The notes beneath the pieces were generated by a model that worked only from the letters and a program-made list of their open reading frames with translations, was not told where the DNA came from and did no database searches. A program made the translations under genes and the position numbers. From Paucibacter aquatile (lineage in GTDB: Bacteria > Pseudomonadota > Gammaproteobacteria > Burkholderiales > Burkholderiaceae_C): DNA of 64,000 nt. The stretch lies in assembly GCF_002885975.1 (NCBI RefSeq), contig NZ_POSP01000003.1:1736001-1800000 (forward strand). Reading direction: 5' to 3'. Each line of letters opens with the position of its first letter. Within the stretch, counting starts at the first letter, position 1. This document shows, one piece after another, positions 32,453 through 42,031 of this stretch.

Positions 32453-33763
32453 ATGACGGTCTTCGCCCTCGGTCTGAACCACAACTCCGCGTCCCTGGAT
32501 CTGCGCGGGCGTTTTGCGTTCTCGCTGGACCAGCTGGCGCCAACCCTGCTGCAATTTCGCGAGCAACTGAGCCGCGGCGCCCGCAGCAGCAACGCGCCGG
32601 CCGAAGCCACCATCCTCTCCACCTGCAACCGCACCGAGATCTATGTCGCCGGCTCGGGCGCCGGCGTGCAGCCGGCCGTGGACTGGCTGGCCCAGGTCGG
32701 CGGCGTCAGCCCGGCCGCGCTGATGGACCACGCCTATGTGCGCGAGGGCAGCGCCGCGGCGCGCCACGCCTTCCGCGTCGCCAGCGGGCTCGATTCCATG
32801 GTGCTGGGCGAGCCGCAGATCCTCGGCCAGATGAAGCAGGCCGTGCGCGAGGCCACCGATGCCGGCACGGTCGGCACCACCTTGCACCAGCTCTTCCAGC
32901 GCAGCTTCTCGGTGGCCAAGGAGGTGCGCAGCTCGACCGAAATCGGCGCGCATTCCATCAGCATGGCCGCCGCCTCGGTGCGCCTGGCCGGCCAGCTGTT
33001 TGAAGACCTGAGCAAGATCCGCGTGCTCTTCGTTGGCGCCGGCGAGATGATCGAGCTGGTGGCCACCCATTTCGCCGCCAAGACACCGCTGCACATGGCC
33101 GTGGCCAACCGCACGCTGGAGCGCGGCGAGAAGCTGGCCACCCGCCTGGGCGCCGAGGCCGTGCGTCTGGCCGACCTGCCTCAGCGTCTGCATGAATTCG
33201 ACGCGGTGATCTCCTGCACCGCCAGCAGCCTGCCTCTGATCGGCCTCGGCGCCGTCGAGCGGGCGCTGAAAGCACGCCGCCACCGCCCCATGTTCATGGT
33301 CGACCTGGCCGTGCCGCGCGACATCGAGCCCGAAGTCGCGCAGCTGGACGATGTCTACCTCTACACCGTCGACGAGCTCGCCACCCTGGTGCAGTCGGCC
33401 GGTGAAAAACGCCAGGCCGCGGTCGAGCAGGCTGAAGCCATCATAGAGACCGGTGTGCAGAGTTTTGTGCACTGGCTGGGCCAGCGCCACACCGTGCCCC
33501 TGATCCAGGCCCTCAATGCCCAGGCCGAGGACTGGCGCGAGCATGAAATGAGCCGCGCGCGCAAGCTGTTGGCCAAGGGCGCCGATGTCGACGAAGTCAT
33601 GGAAGCCCTGGCCCGCGGCCTGACGCAAAAAATGCTGCACGGCGCCCTGGCCGAGCTGCACAGCGTCGACGGCGAGCAGCGCCTGCAGCTGGCACAAACC
33701 GTCTCGCGCCTGTTCCTGCGCAACAGCCCGCGCAGCCCGGAAAAGTCGGCGTCCGAGAATTAG
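32453..33763 (+). CDS. hemA: Glutamyl-tRNA reductase
   Basis: A 436-residue enzyme that reduces glutamyl-tRNA to glutamate-1-semialdehyde, the first committed step of haem synthesis by the C5 route. The N-terminus MTVFALGLNHNSASL is the family start, the catalytic cysteine is Cys58 in ILSTCNRTEIY, and the NADPH domain has VLFVGAGEMIELVA. The C-terminal dimerisation helix follows. ATG lies directly behind TATAAT with no ribosome site. It begins the conserved hemA-prfA-prmC run. Confidence 0.95.
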   Translation: MTVFALGLNHNSASLDLRGRFAFSLDQLAPTLLQFREQLSRGARSSNAPAEATILSTCNRTEIYVAGSGAGVQPAVDWLAQVGGVSPAALMDHAYVREGSAAARHAFRVASGLDSMVLGEPQILGQMKQAVREATDAGTVGTTLHQLFQRSFSVAKEVRSSTEIGAHSISMAAASVRLAGQLFEDLSKIRVLFVGAGEMIELVATHFAAKTPLHMAVANRTLERGEKLATRLGAEAVRLADLPQRLHEFDAVISCTASSLPLIGLGAVERALKARRHRPMFMVDLAVPRDIEPEVAQLDDVYLYTVDELATLVQSAGEKRQAAVEQAEAIIETGVQSFVHWLGQRHTVPLIQALNAQAEDWREHEMSRARKLLAKGADVDEVMEALARGLTQKMLHGALAELHSVDGEQRLQLAQTVSRLFLRNSPRSPEKSASEN

Positions 33764-33842
33764 CGACCGAGCAGGTTTCGCCCCTGCCCTGCGGGCTTAT
33801 GCCCCAGATCCGCTCGTTCTCTGTCTTTGCCGATTGCCTCCC

Positions 33843-34928
33843 ATGAAAGACTCCCTGCGCCAGCAGTTCGACCGCCTTGCCTTCCGCCTCAGCGAGCTCG
33901 ACTCGCTCTTGGCCGACGGCTCCCTGGCCGCCGACATGAAGCGTTACCGCGCCCTGACCAAGGAGCAGGCCGAGGCCGCCGAGCTGGTCGGCCAGTACCG
34001 CCAATACCTGCAGCGCGAGGCCGACCTGACCGAGGCCCGCAGCCTGCTGCAAGACCCCGAGATGGCCGAGATGGCGCGCGAGGAGATCACCGCCGCCGAG
34101 GCCGACATCACGCGACTGCATGAATCGCTGCAGCTGGCCCTGCTGCCACGCGACCCCGATGACGAGCGCCCGGCTTTTCTGGAAATACGCGCTGGCACCG
34201 GCGGGGATGAATCGGCCCTGTTCGCTGGCGATCTGGCCCGCATGTACCTGCGCTATGCCGAGCGCCAGGGCTGGCGCAGCGAGATCCTCTCGGCCAGCGA
34301 GTCCGACCTGGGCGGCTACAAGGAGCTGGTGGTGCGCATCGAAGGCGAGCGGGTCTACGGCCGGCTCAAGTTCGAATCGGGCGGCCACCGCGTTCAGCGC
34401 GTGCCGGCGACCGAATCGCAGGGCCGCATCCACACCAGCGCCTGCACCGTGGCCGTGATGCCCGAGCCCGACGAGGCCGAGGAAGTGACGCTGAACCCGG
34501 CCGAGCTGCGCATCGACACCTTCCGCGCCAGCGGCGCCGGCGGCCAGCATGTCAACAAGACCGACTCGGCCATCCGCATCACCCACCTGCCCACCGGCCT
34601 GGTGGCCGAATGCCAGGATGACCGCAGCCAACATCGCAACAAGGCCAAGGCCATGGCCGTGCTGGCCGCCCGCCTGCGCGACAAGGACAAGAACGAACGC
34701 GCTGCCAAGGAAGCTGCCACACGCAAGGGCCTGATCGGCAGCGGCGACCGCAGCGACCGCATCCGCACCTACAACTTCCCACAAGGCCGACTGACCGACC
34801 ACCGCATCAATCTGACGCTGTACAAGCTCGGCGCCATCATGGACGGCGACCTCGACGATGTGGCCGCCGGCCTGCAAGCGGCCCAGGCGGCCGAACAGCT
34901 GGCCCTGCTGGAGGAGGGCCGGGCATGA
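33843..34928 (+). CDS. prfA: Peptide chain release factor 1
   Basis: A 361-residue class I release factor reading UAA and UAG. The anticodon-mimic PxT tripeptide is PAT at 188-190, and the catalytic GGQ is at 233-235 in SGAGGQHVNKTDSA. Length is normal. The start MKDSLRQQFDRLA fits the family. The gene overlaps prmC, whose product methylates this GGQ glutamine, by four bases. Confidence 0.96.
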   Translation: MKDSLRQQFDRLAFRLSELDSLLADGSLAADMKRYRALTKEQAEAAELVGQYRQYLQREADLTEARSLLQDPEMAEMAREEITAAEADITRLHESLQLALLPRDPDDERPAFLEIRAGTGGDESALFAGDLARMYLRYAERQGWRSEILSASESDLGGYKELVVRIEGERVYGRLKFESGGHRVQRVPATESQGRIHTSACTVAVMPEPDEAEEVTLNPAELRIDTFRASGAGGQHVNKTDSAIRITHLPTGLVAECQDDRSQHRNKAKAMAVLAARLRDKDKNERAAKEAATRKGLIGSGDRSDRIRTYNFPQGRLTDHRINLTLYKLGAIMDGDLDDVAAGLQAAQAAEQLALLEEGRA

Positions 34929-35761
34929 GCCTGAACCCGCCCACCGACGTCAAAACCGCCCTGGCCCTGGCGCGCCAGTTGGACCTGGAGCGGGGTGATG
35001 CCCAGACCTTGCTGGCCGAGCGCCTGCAGCAAAGCCGCGCCTGGCTGATCAGCCACGACGACGAGGCCCTGAGCCCCGCCCTGGCCGCCCAGCTGGCGAG
35101 TGAGATGCAGCAGATGGCCGAGGGCCTGCCCCTGGCCTATGTGCTGGGCGAAAAAGAATTCCACGGCCTGCGTCTGCGCCTCAGCCGCGACACCTTGATC
35201 CCGCGCGCCGACACCGAGACCCTGGTCGACTGGGCACTTGAATTGCTGCCCGGCCTGGGCGCCGCGCCGCGCGTGGTGGACCTGGGTACCGGCAGCGGCG
35301 CCATTGCCCTGGCGATCAAGGCCGGCCATCCGGCGGCCGAGCTGAGCGCCGTGGACCTGAGCGCCGGGGCGCTTGAGGTGGCGCGCGGCAATGCCGCGTG
35401 TCTGGGCTTGGCGGTGGAGTTTTTGCAAGGCAGCTGGTGGAACCCACTGCGCGACCGCAGCTTCGAGCTGATCGTCAGCAACCCGCCCTATATCGCCGGC
35501 CAGGACCCGCATCTGCCCGCCCTGCGCCACGAGCCGCTGAGCGCCCTCACCCCGGGCGGCGACGGCCTGAGCGACCTGATGGCCTTGATCGAAGGTGCAC
35601 CGGCCCACCTGAGCCCAGGCGGCTGGCTGCTGCTGGAGCATGGCTACGACCAGGCCGAGCCGGTGGCCCTGGCGCTGGAATGCCGCGGTTTTGTCGAAGT
35701 CAGCCTGCGTCGCGACCTGGGCGGCCAGCCGCGCGTCAGCGGTGGTCGCTGGCCTGGCTGA
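34925..35761 (+). CDS. prmC: Release factor glutamine methyltransferase
   Basis: A 278-residue SAM methyltransferase that modifies the GGQ glutamine of release factors. SAM site: VVDLGTGSGAIALAI. Catalytic motif: VSNPPYIAGQD. The N-terminal helical domain with LPLAYVLGEKEFHGL is typical of PrmC. ATGA overlap with prfA indicates coupled translation and matched supply of both products. Confidence 0.95.
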   Translation: MSLNPPTDVKTALALARQLDLERGDAQTLLAERLQQSRAWLISHDDEALSPALAAQLASEMQQMAEGLPLAYVLGEKEFHGLRLRLSRDTLIPRADTETLVDWALELLPGLGAAPRVVDLGTGSGAIALAIKAGHPAAELSAVDLSAGALEVARGNAACLGLAVEFLQGSWWNPLRDRSFELIVSNPPYIAGQDPHLPALRHEPLSALTPGGDGLSDLMALIEGAPAHLSPGGWLLLEHGYDQAEPVALALECRGFVEVSLRRDLGGQPRVSGGRWPG

Positions 35762-35874
35762 TTCACACCACACAAAGTTTCATTTGCCGGGTTATTGCTG
35801 GCAATTTGACATGTCGCTTGTCCGCGGCAAGCAGTAGCATGGGTTCCAAACCCCAACCGCTCTGGGAGACCGCC

Positions 35875-36474
35875 ATGTTCCACGCCCGCATCATGCGCCC
35901 GATCCTTGCCCTTCAGCTGGGCCTGGCTTACGCCTTGGCCGGCGCGACCAACCCCGCTCTGGCGCTGGATGGCAATGGCTTGCAGCTGGAGACCAGCCCC
36001 TGGCAGGCTCGGGTGCAGCTGAGCAGCCTGGAAGGCCGTGGCGCCCGTTTGCTGAGCGCCAATCTGCTGGGCGACTACTACCTGACCGGCTCGGGCCTGG
36101 GTGGCTTCAGCGGCGGCCTGCGCGCCACTGGCGGCATGTTGATGGGCGCGCCCAGCGCGTCCTTGAGCAGCGCCGGCTTGGCATTGAACCGCGATTTCCG
36201 GCAACGTCTGGCCGTAGGTCAGCGCAGCCTTAGCATGATGGTGCCCGAGGCCGGCATGGGAGATGCCGGTGCGTCGCTGTCTTACTTGGGCATCGGCTAC
36301 AGCGGCCAGTCCTTGCGCGGCGGCTGGGGCTTCAGCGCGGACCTGGGTCTGGTCAGCTCCCTGTCGCTGGGGGGCTTGCGTTTGGGGGCGAGCCGCAACA
36401 GCGGCGCCGAAGACCTGCTGCGTGATTTGCGCCTCAAACCCGTACTGCAGCTCGGGCTGTCCTACAGCTATTGA
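35875..36474 (+). CDS. Secreted or outer-membrane protein of unknown function
   Basis: A 199-residue protein. The signal peptide ends near ALA (about residue 31, PALALDGNG). The remainder has many Gly/Ser/Leu alternations (SSLSLGGLRLGAS, LKPVLQLGLSYSY) and ends in an aromatic residue, as for a small beta-barrel or beta-helix on the outer membrane. GGGAG lies six bases before the ATG. It stands between prmC and grxD. Nothing in it points to a specific function. Confidence 0.6.
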   Translation: MFHARIMRPILALQLGLAYALAGATNPALALDGNGLQLETSPWQARVQLSSLEGRGARLLSANLLGDYYLTGSGLGGFSGGLRATGGMLMGAPSASLSSAGLALNRDFRQRLAVGQRSLSMMVPEAGMGDAGASLSYLGIGYSGQSLRGGWGFSADLGLVSSLSLGGLRLGASRNSGAEDLLRDLRLKPVLQLGLSYSY

Positions 36475-36535
36475 GTCGGCCTTCGACGGCCTGGCCGATA
36501 ATTGCCCCAGTTTTTCACTTTGGGGCAAGAAGACA

Positions 36536-36850
36536 ATGAACGACGTTCAACAGCGCATCGACGATCTGGTCAAGAACAACCGCGTGGTGCTGTTCATGAA
36601 GGGCACGGCCCAGTTCCCCATGTGCGGCTTCTCCGGCCGCGCCATCCAGATCCTCAAGGCCTGCGGCGCCAGCGATCTGAAGACCTTCAATGTGCTGGAA
36701 GACGAAGGCGTGCGCCAGGGCATCAAGGAATACGCCAACTGGCCCACCATCCCGCAGCTCTACATCAAGGGCGAATTCGTCGGCGGCTCGGACATCATGA
36801 TGGAGATGTACGAAGCCGGCGAGCTGCAAGCCCTGCTGGGCGCTGAGTAA
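36536..36850 (+). CDS. grxD: Monothiol glutaredoxin (CGFS type)
   Basis: A 104-residue Grx4-type glutaredoxin that carries and delivers [2Fe-2S] clusters with glutathione. The active site is PMCGFSGR with Cys30, followed by TIPQLYIKGEFVGGSDIM, the conserved cis-proline and GG segment. Length is normal. Its place between prmC and ubiX is conserved in related genomes, as far as I recall. Confidence 0.95.
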   Translation: MNDVQQRIDDLVKNNRVVLFMKGTAQFPMCGFSGRAIQILKACGASDLKTFNVLEDEGVRQGIKEYANWPTIPQLYIKGEFVGGSDIMMEMYEAGELQALLGAE

Positions 36851-36885
36851 GCACGCGCCCCGCTTCTGCGCCTGCCCTTCCTCTC

Positions 36886-37455
36886 ATGACACAACGACTG
36901 GTCGTCGGCATCACCGGCGCCACTGGCGCTGCCTACGCGCTGCGCCTGCTGCGGCGCGGCCGCGAGCTGGGCCTGGAAACGCATCTGATCGTCACGCCCT
37001 CGGGCGTGCTCAATGCCCACCATGAGTTGGGCCTGGATCGCAAGGCGCTGGAGGCTGAGGCGTCTTACGCCCATGCGCCCGGCGATGTCGGCGCCTGCGT
37101 GGCCAGCGGCAGCTTTGCCACGGCGGCCATGGTGATCGCACCCTGCTCGATGAAGACGCTGGCCTCGGTGGCCCACGGCTTCGGCGACAACCTGCTGACC
37201 CGGGCGGCCGATGTCACGCTGAAAGAGCGACGCCGCCTGATTTTGATGGTGCGCGAAACGCCTTTCAACCTGGCCCATCTGCGCAATATGGTGGCTGCCA
37301 CCGAGATGGGTGCCATCGTCTTTCCGCCGCTGCCGGCTTTCTACCACCACCCGCAAAGCATCGAGGAACTGGTCAACGAAAGCGCAGAACGGGTGCTGGA
37401 ACTGGCCGGCGTCGCCGGCGCCGAACCCAAGCGCTGGGCCGGCCTCAAGCCCTGA
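36886..37455 (+). CDS. ubiX: Flavin prenyltransferase UbiX
   Basis: A 189-residue enzyme that makes prenylated FMN, the cofactor of UbiD, for ubiquinone synthesis. It begins RLVVGITGATGAAYALRLL, the nucleotide fold of the family, and has IAPCSMKTLASVAHGFGDNL and ERRRLILMVRETPFN, which bind phosphate and FMN. Length is typical. It ends the plus-strand block that began with hemA. A convergent lytic-transglycosylase gene is 33 bases on. Confidence 0.93.
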   Translation: MTQRLVVGITGATGAAYALRLLRRGRELGLETHLIVTPSGVLNAHHELGLDRKALEAEASYAHAPGDVGACVASGSFATAAMVIAPCSMKTLASVAHGFGDNLLTRAADVTLKERRRLILMVRETPFNLAHLRNMVAATEMGAIVFPPLPAFYHHPQSIEELVNESAERVLELAGVAGAEPKRWAGLKP

Positions 37456-37488
37456 GCCGCGACCCCTGAGCAGAGCGCCGTCAGCGGC

Positions 37489-38130
37489 TCAGACCTCACC
37501 CGGCATCAGCCACTGCTTGCGTGCGGCGAACACCGCGCGCGGATACTCGGGCCGGCCACGGCTACCGTTGTAGCGGCCCAAGGCGAGGTAGAGATCGCCC
37601 TGCTCCCGGTCGAGGTAGTGGCGCAGGATCACGCAGCCAAAACGCAGATTGGTTTGCATATGAAACAGCCGTGAGGCTTGCCCATCACCGATCAGCTTGG
37701 CCCAGAAAGGCATCACCTGCATATAGCCGCGCGCGCCGGCAATGCTGATCGCGTACTTGCGAAACCCGCTTTCCACCTGCACCAGGCCCAGCACCAGGCT
37801 GGGCTCCAGGCCGGCCCGTTTGGACTCGTACCAGAGCGTCTCCAGAAATTCGATGCGGATCTGCGCCTCGCTCTTGCGCTTCTTGAGCTTCTCGCTCATC
37901 GCGCCCAGCCAGCGCAGATAGGCCAGGCGTTCGTCGATCTGATCGAAACGCGGGCGCGGGGGGGCACTGTTGGCGACCGAAGCCGCCAGGGCCGTGCGCA
38001 CTGCATCGGCCAAGGGCTCTTCGACCTGCGCACCCGCGCAAGCAGTGCGAGGCAGGCACAGCAGCAAACCGGCGGCGGACAGCATCAGGCTGCGTCGGCC
38101 GGGCGTGAGCGGTGTGCCGGATGAGTTCAT
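37489..38130 (-). CDS. Lytic transglycosylase, SLT family
   Basis: A 213-residue peptidoglycan lyase with a signal peptide (to about residue 33). The SLT domain has VLGLVQVESGFRKYAIS, where the Glu of the ES motif is catalytic, and ARGYMQVMPFWAKLIG, a GLMQ-type motif, then LGRYNGSRGRPEYPRAV. This is the compact Slt fold, cutting the glycan strand with 1,6-anhydro product. ATG 38130 gives a normal signal peptide; a TTG at 38145 is less likely. The gene is downstream of the DUF418 gene on the same strand. Confidence 0.85.
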   Translation of the reverse strand: MNSSGTPLTPGRRSLMLSAAGLLLCLPRTACAGAQVEEPLADAVRTALAASVANSAPPRPRFDQIDERLAYLRWLGAMSEKLKKRKSEAQIRIEFLETLWYESKRAGLEPSLVLGLVQVESGFRKYAISIAGARGYMQVMPFWAKLIGDGQASRLFHMQTNLRFGCVILRHYLDREQGDLYLALGRYNGSRGRPEYPRAVFAARKQWLMPGEV

Positions 38131-38164
38131 GGCGTGAAAGTTCAAGGCGAAAGAGAGTTTGAAA

Positions 38165-39334
38165 TCAAGCCGAGCCCAGCCAGGTTTCCAAAGGCAAGCG
38201 CCGACGTGGCCCCAGCCTCCGGGCCAGAATCATCCAGCCAGCCCAGTACAGCAAGCTCGCCACCAACAACGCCAGCGTCCCCAAGGGCAGAGCCCAGCCC
38301 GCACCGCTGAGGCAGGCCAGGCTCAGCAGCGAGCTGCCGAGATAGAGGCTCAAGGTGTGGCGCCCAGCCGGTGCTAGCACGATCAGCCAGCGCTGGCCAT
38401 GCAGCAGCAGCCAAGGCACCAGGCCAATCGGCATGAGCACAGCGACAAACAGGGACAGCAGGCCGTAGATCGCATCCAGCTGATGGTTCTGATCACACAA
38501 AGCCTGAGACCAAGCCCAGCCAAAAATCGCATTGAACAGCAAGCCGGGCAGGAGCCAACGCTCGGCCCAGCGCTTGAGCAAGGGGCGCCAGCGCGCATGG
38601 GTGAAGAGCTGCAGGCGGCCCGCCATCAGCCCTGCCAGCATCCAGGCCACGAACAAGGGCAGACCCTGCAGCACGAAACCCAGCTGCATCAGCAGGTAAT
38701 GGCCCGCGTTGAGCGCCCACCAGTCTGCCCATGAGGCGGGCGCAGCCAGCGAGCGCGGGGCCTCGGGCGCAAACGAACTGTGGTCGAACACGAGCCAGAA
38801 TAGGCTGGGCATCAGGAGCAGCGCCGCAACACCGGCCCACACCCAGATGCGCCGGCGCAGCTGGCGCAAGCGCATCGTGGGCCCACGCAGCATCAGCACG
38901 CCGCACAGGGCATAGGCCGTCAGGATGTCGCCGGAATACACGAGCAGGCCATGAGCCAGGCCGATCCACAAGAGCCGGCGCATGCGCCGGCTGCGATGCC
39001 CATCCGGCTCCGCACACGAAGCAGCATGCCGACCCCGCTCACGAAAGGAAACTGCCTGGCTGTAACCGAACAGAAAGCTCAGCAGGGCCAGCCCCTTGCC
39101 GGCCAGCAAGGTAGCCACCAACGCCAGCACGGCCTGAGCGACCAGGGAGTCTGCCGGCTTCGGTGCCGCCAGGGGGCCACCGTCCGGCAGCGCCGCATAA
39201 CCGATCCAGTTGACGGCAATCACCGGCAGCAGGGCCAGCGCCCGCAAGCCATCGAGGGGCGCGTGGCGCTGCGGCACCTGAATGCCCGTCGGCACGCCCG
39301 GAGGCGGCGCGGCAGGCAGCGCCGCGAGGGTCAC
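38165..39334 (-). CDS. DUF418-family membrane protein
   Basis: A 389-residue polytopic protein with about ten membrane segments. It shows the DUF418/YeiB layout: PLDGLRALALLPVIAVNWIG at the start, LLSFLFGYSQAVSFRERG, RRLLWIGLAHGLLVYSGDIL, and at the end GRHTLSLYLGSSLLSLACLSG. The family is thought to be an acyltransferase-like transporter, but the substrate is unknown. GTG start overlaps the proS stop as GTGA, so expression is linked to that gene. Confidence 0.8.
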   Translation of the reverse strand: MTLAALPAAPPPGVPTGIQVPQRHAPLDGLRALALLPVIAVNWIGYAALPDGGPLAAPKPADSLVAQAVLALVATLLAGKGLALLSFLFGYSQAVSFRERGRHAASCAEPDGHRSRRMRRLLWIGLAHGLLVYSGDILTAYALCGVLMLRGPTMRLRQLRRRIWVWAGVAALLLMPSLFWLVFDHSSFAPEAPRSLAAPASWADWWALNAGHYLLMQLGFVLQGLPLFVAWMLAGLMAGRLQLFTHARWRPLLKRWAERWLLPGLLFNAIFGWAWSQALCDQNHQLDAIYGLLSLFVAVLMPIGLVPWLLLHGQRWLIVLAPAGRHTLSLYLGSSLLSLACLSGAGWALPLGTLALLVASLLYWAGWMILARRLGPRRRLPLETWLGSA

Positions 39335-41073
39335 GCCGTCTTGGGCGTGAGCAAGTCCAGCACCTCGGCCAGGCTCAGCTTGCGGGCCTCGGCGTCACGG
39401 CGGCCCTGGTACTCGACCAGGCCTTCCTTGAGACCGCGGTCCGAGATCACCACGCGGTGCGGCACGCCGACCAGCTCCCAATCGGCAAACATGGCGCCCG
39501 GGCGCTCGCCGCGGTCGTCCAGCAGCACGTCCACGCCGAGGGCCAGCAGGTCCTCGTGCAGCTTGTGGGCGGCGGCCTTGACCTCTTCGCTGCGGTCCAT
39601 GCCGATGGGGCAGACCACCACGCGGAATGGGGCGATGGACTCGGGCCAGATGATGCCGCGATCGTCGTGGTTCTGCTCGATGGCAGCGCCAAGGATGCGC
39701 GTCACGCCAATGCCGTAGCAGCCCATCACCATCAGCTGCGGCTTGCCGTTTTCGTCCAGATAGGTGGCCTTCATATCGGCCGAGTACTTGGTGCCGAGCA
39801 GGAAGACATGGCCGACCTCAATGCCGCGCTGGATGGCGAGCACGCCCTGGCCGTCCGGCGAGGGGTCACCGGCCACCACATTGCGGATGTCGGCCACCAG
39901 GTCCGGCTCGGGCAGGTCGCGGCCCCAGTTGGCGCCGGTGTAGTGGAAATCGGCCTCGTTGGCGCCGCAGACGAAATCGCTCATCAGCGCGACCGTGCGA
40001 TCAGCCACCACCTTGACCGGCTTGAGCAGCTGGATCGGGCCCAGATAGCCCGGCTTGCTGCCGAAATGGGCCTCGATCTCGCTGACGGTGGCGAAGCGGA
40101 AACCGGCCTTCAGGCCCGGCAGCTTGCCGACCTTGACCTCGTTCATCTCGTGATCGCCGCGCAGCAGCAGCAGCCAGACGGTGGTCTTGACGACCTCGCC
40201 TTGCTCGTTCAGCTCGTCAGCCGCCAGCACGATGGACTTGACCGTTTGCGTCAGCGGCAGGCCCAGCAGGGCAGCCACGTCTTCGCAGGTGCTCTTGCCC
40301 GGGGTCGCTGTCTTGCTCAAGGCCTGGCTGGCGGCGGCGCGCTCGGCCAGCAGCGGCAGGGCTTCGGCCAGCTCGATATTGGCAGCGTACTCGCTGCTCG
40401 GGCAGTAAACGATAGCGTCTTCGCCGGTGTCGGCGATGACCTGGAACTCATGCGAGGCCTCGCCGCCGATGGCGCCGGTGTCCGCGGCCACGGCACGGAA
40501 CTGCAGGCCGAAGCGCTCGAAGATGCGCTGGTAGGCCGCGTACATGTTCTGGTAGCTGACGGTGGCGGTGGCCACATCACGGTCGAAGGAGTAGGCGTCC
40601 TTCATGGTGAACTCACGGCCGCGCATGATGCCGAAGCGCGGGCGGCGCTCGTCGCGGAACTTGGTCTGGATGTGGAAGAAGTTCTTGGGCAGCTGCTTGT
40701 AGCTGCGCAGCTCCTGGCGGGCGATGTCGGTCATCACCTCTTCCGAGGTCGGCTGGATGATGAAGTCGCGGCCATGGCGGTCTTTCACGCGCATCAGCTC
40801 CGGGCCCATCTTGTCGAAGCGGCCAGTTTCCTGCCAGAGCTCGGCCGGCTGCACCACTGGCATCAGCAGCTCCACCGCGCCAGCGCGCACCATTTCCTCG
40901 CGGATGATGGCCTCGACCTTGCGGATCACCCGCAAGCCCATGGGCATGTAGTTGTAAATGCCGGCGCCCAGACGCTTGATCATGCCGGCGCGCATCATCA
41001 GCTTGTGGCTGACAACCTCGGCGTCGGCCGGTGCTTCCTTGAGGGTGGAGACGAAAAACTGACTGGCTTTCAT
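39331..41073 (-). CDS. proS: Prolyl-tRNA synthetase (bacterial type with editing domain)
   Basis: A 580-residue class II synthetase. Motif 1 region is MRAGMIKRLGAGIYNYMPMG, motif 2 includes FRDERRPRFGIMRGREF, and motif 3 has GCYGIGVTRIL. The middle insertion (about 230-395) is the YbaK-like editing domain that clears mischarged Ala-tRNA-Pro. The start MKASQFFVSTLKEAPADAE is the usual one. The GTG of a membrane protein overlaps its stop. The rppH gene is divergent. Confidence 0.96.
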   Translation of the reverse strand: MKASQFFVSTLKEAPADAEVVSHKLMMRAGMIKRLGAGIYNYMPMGLRVIRKVEAIIREEMVRAGAVELLMPVVQPAELWQETGRFDKMGPELMRVKDRHGRDFIIQPTSEEVMTDIARQELRSYKQLPKNFFHIQTKFRDERRPRFGIMRGREFTMKDAYSFDRDVATATVSYQNMYAAYQRIFERFGLQFRAVAADTGAIGGEASHEFQVIADTGEDAIVYCPSSEYAANIELAEALPLLAERAAASQALSKTATPGKSTCEDVAALLGLPLTQTVKSIVLAADELNEQGEVVKTTVWLLLLRGDHEMNEVKVGKLPGLKAGFRFATVSEIEAHFGSKPGYLGPIQLLKPVKVVADRTVALMSDFVCGANEADFHYTGANWGRDLPEPDLVADIRNVVAGDPSPDGQGVLAIQRGIEVGHVFLLGTKYSADMKATYLDENGKPQLMVMGCYGIGVTRILGAAIEQNHDDRGIIWPESIAPFRVVVCPIGMDRSEEVKAAAHKLHEDLLALGVDVLLDDRGERPGAMFADWELVGVPHRVVISDRGLKEGLVEYQGRRDAEARKLSLAEVLDLLTPKTA

Positions 41074-41237
41074 GGCGGCGGCGGGGCTGGGCCACAAGGG
41101 CCAAACCGGATTCAAAAGTGGATGGAAACGCGCGCGGACCGCGCGGGTCGACTCGCAGCTGGCTTGCGGGTTAGACAGTGATGCCAAGGCGGCACCGCAA
41201 TGCAATAATCAAACCAACTATAGATTCGAGGTTGATT

Positions 41238-41906
41238 ATGCTCGACCGTGAAGGGTTCCGCCCCAACGTCGGCATCATCCTGCTCAACCACAGGAATGAA
41301 GTGTTCTGGGGCAAGCGCATTCGCACCCATTCCTGGCAGTTCCCGCAAGGGGGCATCAATTATGGCGAAACGCCTGAGCAGGCGATGTACCGTGAGCTCC
41401 ACGAGGAAGTGGGGCTCGTTCCCGAGCATGTGCGCATCATTGCGCGCACACGCGACTGGCTGCGCTATGAGGTGCCCGATCACTTCATCCGGCGCGATGC
41501 GCGCGGGCATTACCGCGGTCAGAAACAAATCTGGTTCCTGCTGCAGCTGCTCGGCCGCGATTCCGACATGAATCTGCGTGCCACCAACCACCCGGAGTTC
41601 GACGCCTGGCGCTGGAACGAATACTGGGTGCCGCTGGATGCCGTGATCGAGTTCAAGCGCGGGGTTTACGAGAACGCACTGACCGAACTGGCCCGCTACC
41701 TGCCGCGCATCAACCACCACAACCGCTACCTGCGCTCGGGCATGCGCCCGCAGCATGGCCGCCAGGAAGGCCCGACGGGCGAGGGTCATGCCGAGGAGCG
41801 CCCCGGCGGCGCGGACTCGCGCACGCGCGCGGCGCCCACCTCGGCTTCGCCGGCCGGCCCCCACCCTTCTGCGGACACGCAAGGCCAGGAAGCCCAGCCG
41901 GACTGA
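41238..41906 (+). CDS. rppH: RNA pyrophosphohydrolase
   Basis: A 222-residue Nudix hydrolase that removes pyrophosphate from RNA 5' ends and opens mRNA to decay. The Nudix box is GGINYGETPEQAMYRELHEE (38-57) followed by VGL. It begins MLDREGFRPNVGIILLNHRN, the family start. The last 55 residues are a polar, Gly/Pro/Ala-rich tail beyond the catalytic domain, as in many betaproteobacterial forms. It is divergent to proS. Confidence 0.93.
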   Translation: MLDREGFRPNVGIILLNHRNEVFWGKRIRTHSWQFPQGGINYGETPEQAMYRELHEEVGLVPEHVRIIARTRDWLRYEVPDHFIRRDARGHYRGQKQIWFLLQLLGRDSDMNLRATNHPEFDAWRWNEYWVPLDAVIEFKRGVYENALTELARYLPRINHHNRYLRSGMRPQHGRQEGPTGEGHAEERPGGADSRTRAAPTSASPAGPHPSADTQGQEAQPD

Positions 41907-41964
41907 GCCCACGGCGCTCAGTTGCTCGAGCGATCAAGCGGCGCCATGCAAACGCCGGCTTGAA

Positions 41965-42008
41965 AAAAGCCTGCCCGACCTTTCAGTCGCCGCAGGCTTT
42001 TCTTTTGA
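41965..42008. terminator. Bidirectional terminator between rppH and proB
   Basis: AAAAGCCTGC (41965-41974) pairs with GCAGGCTTTT (41992-42001) across a 17-base loop, and T or A tracts flank both sides. It serves the convergent rppH and proB transcripts. Confidence 0.8.
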
Positions 42009-42031
42009 AGTGTGAACTCGACGCAGTCGAC

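Noticed and set aside
37453..37491. Inverted repeat TGAGCCGC/GCGGCTCA between ubiX and the lytic transglycosylase gene
   Set aside because: It includes both stop codons but has no T tract, and the eight-base stem has a 23-base loop, so a terminator call is weak.
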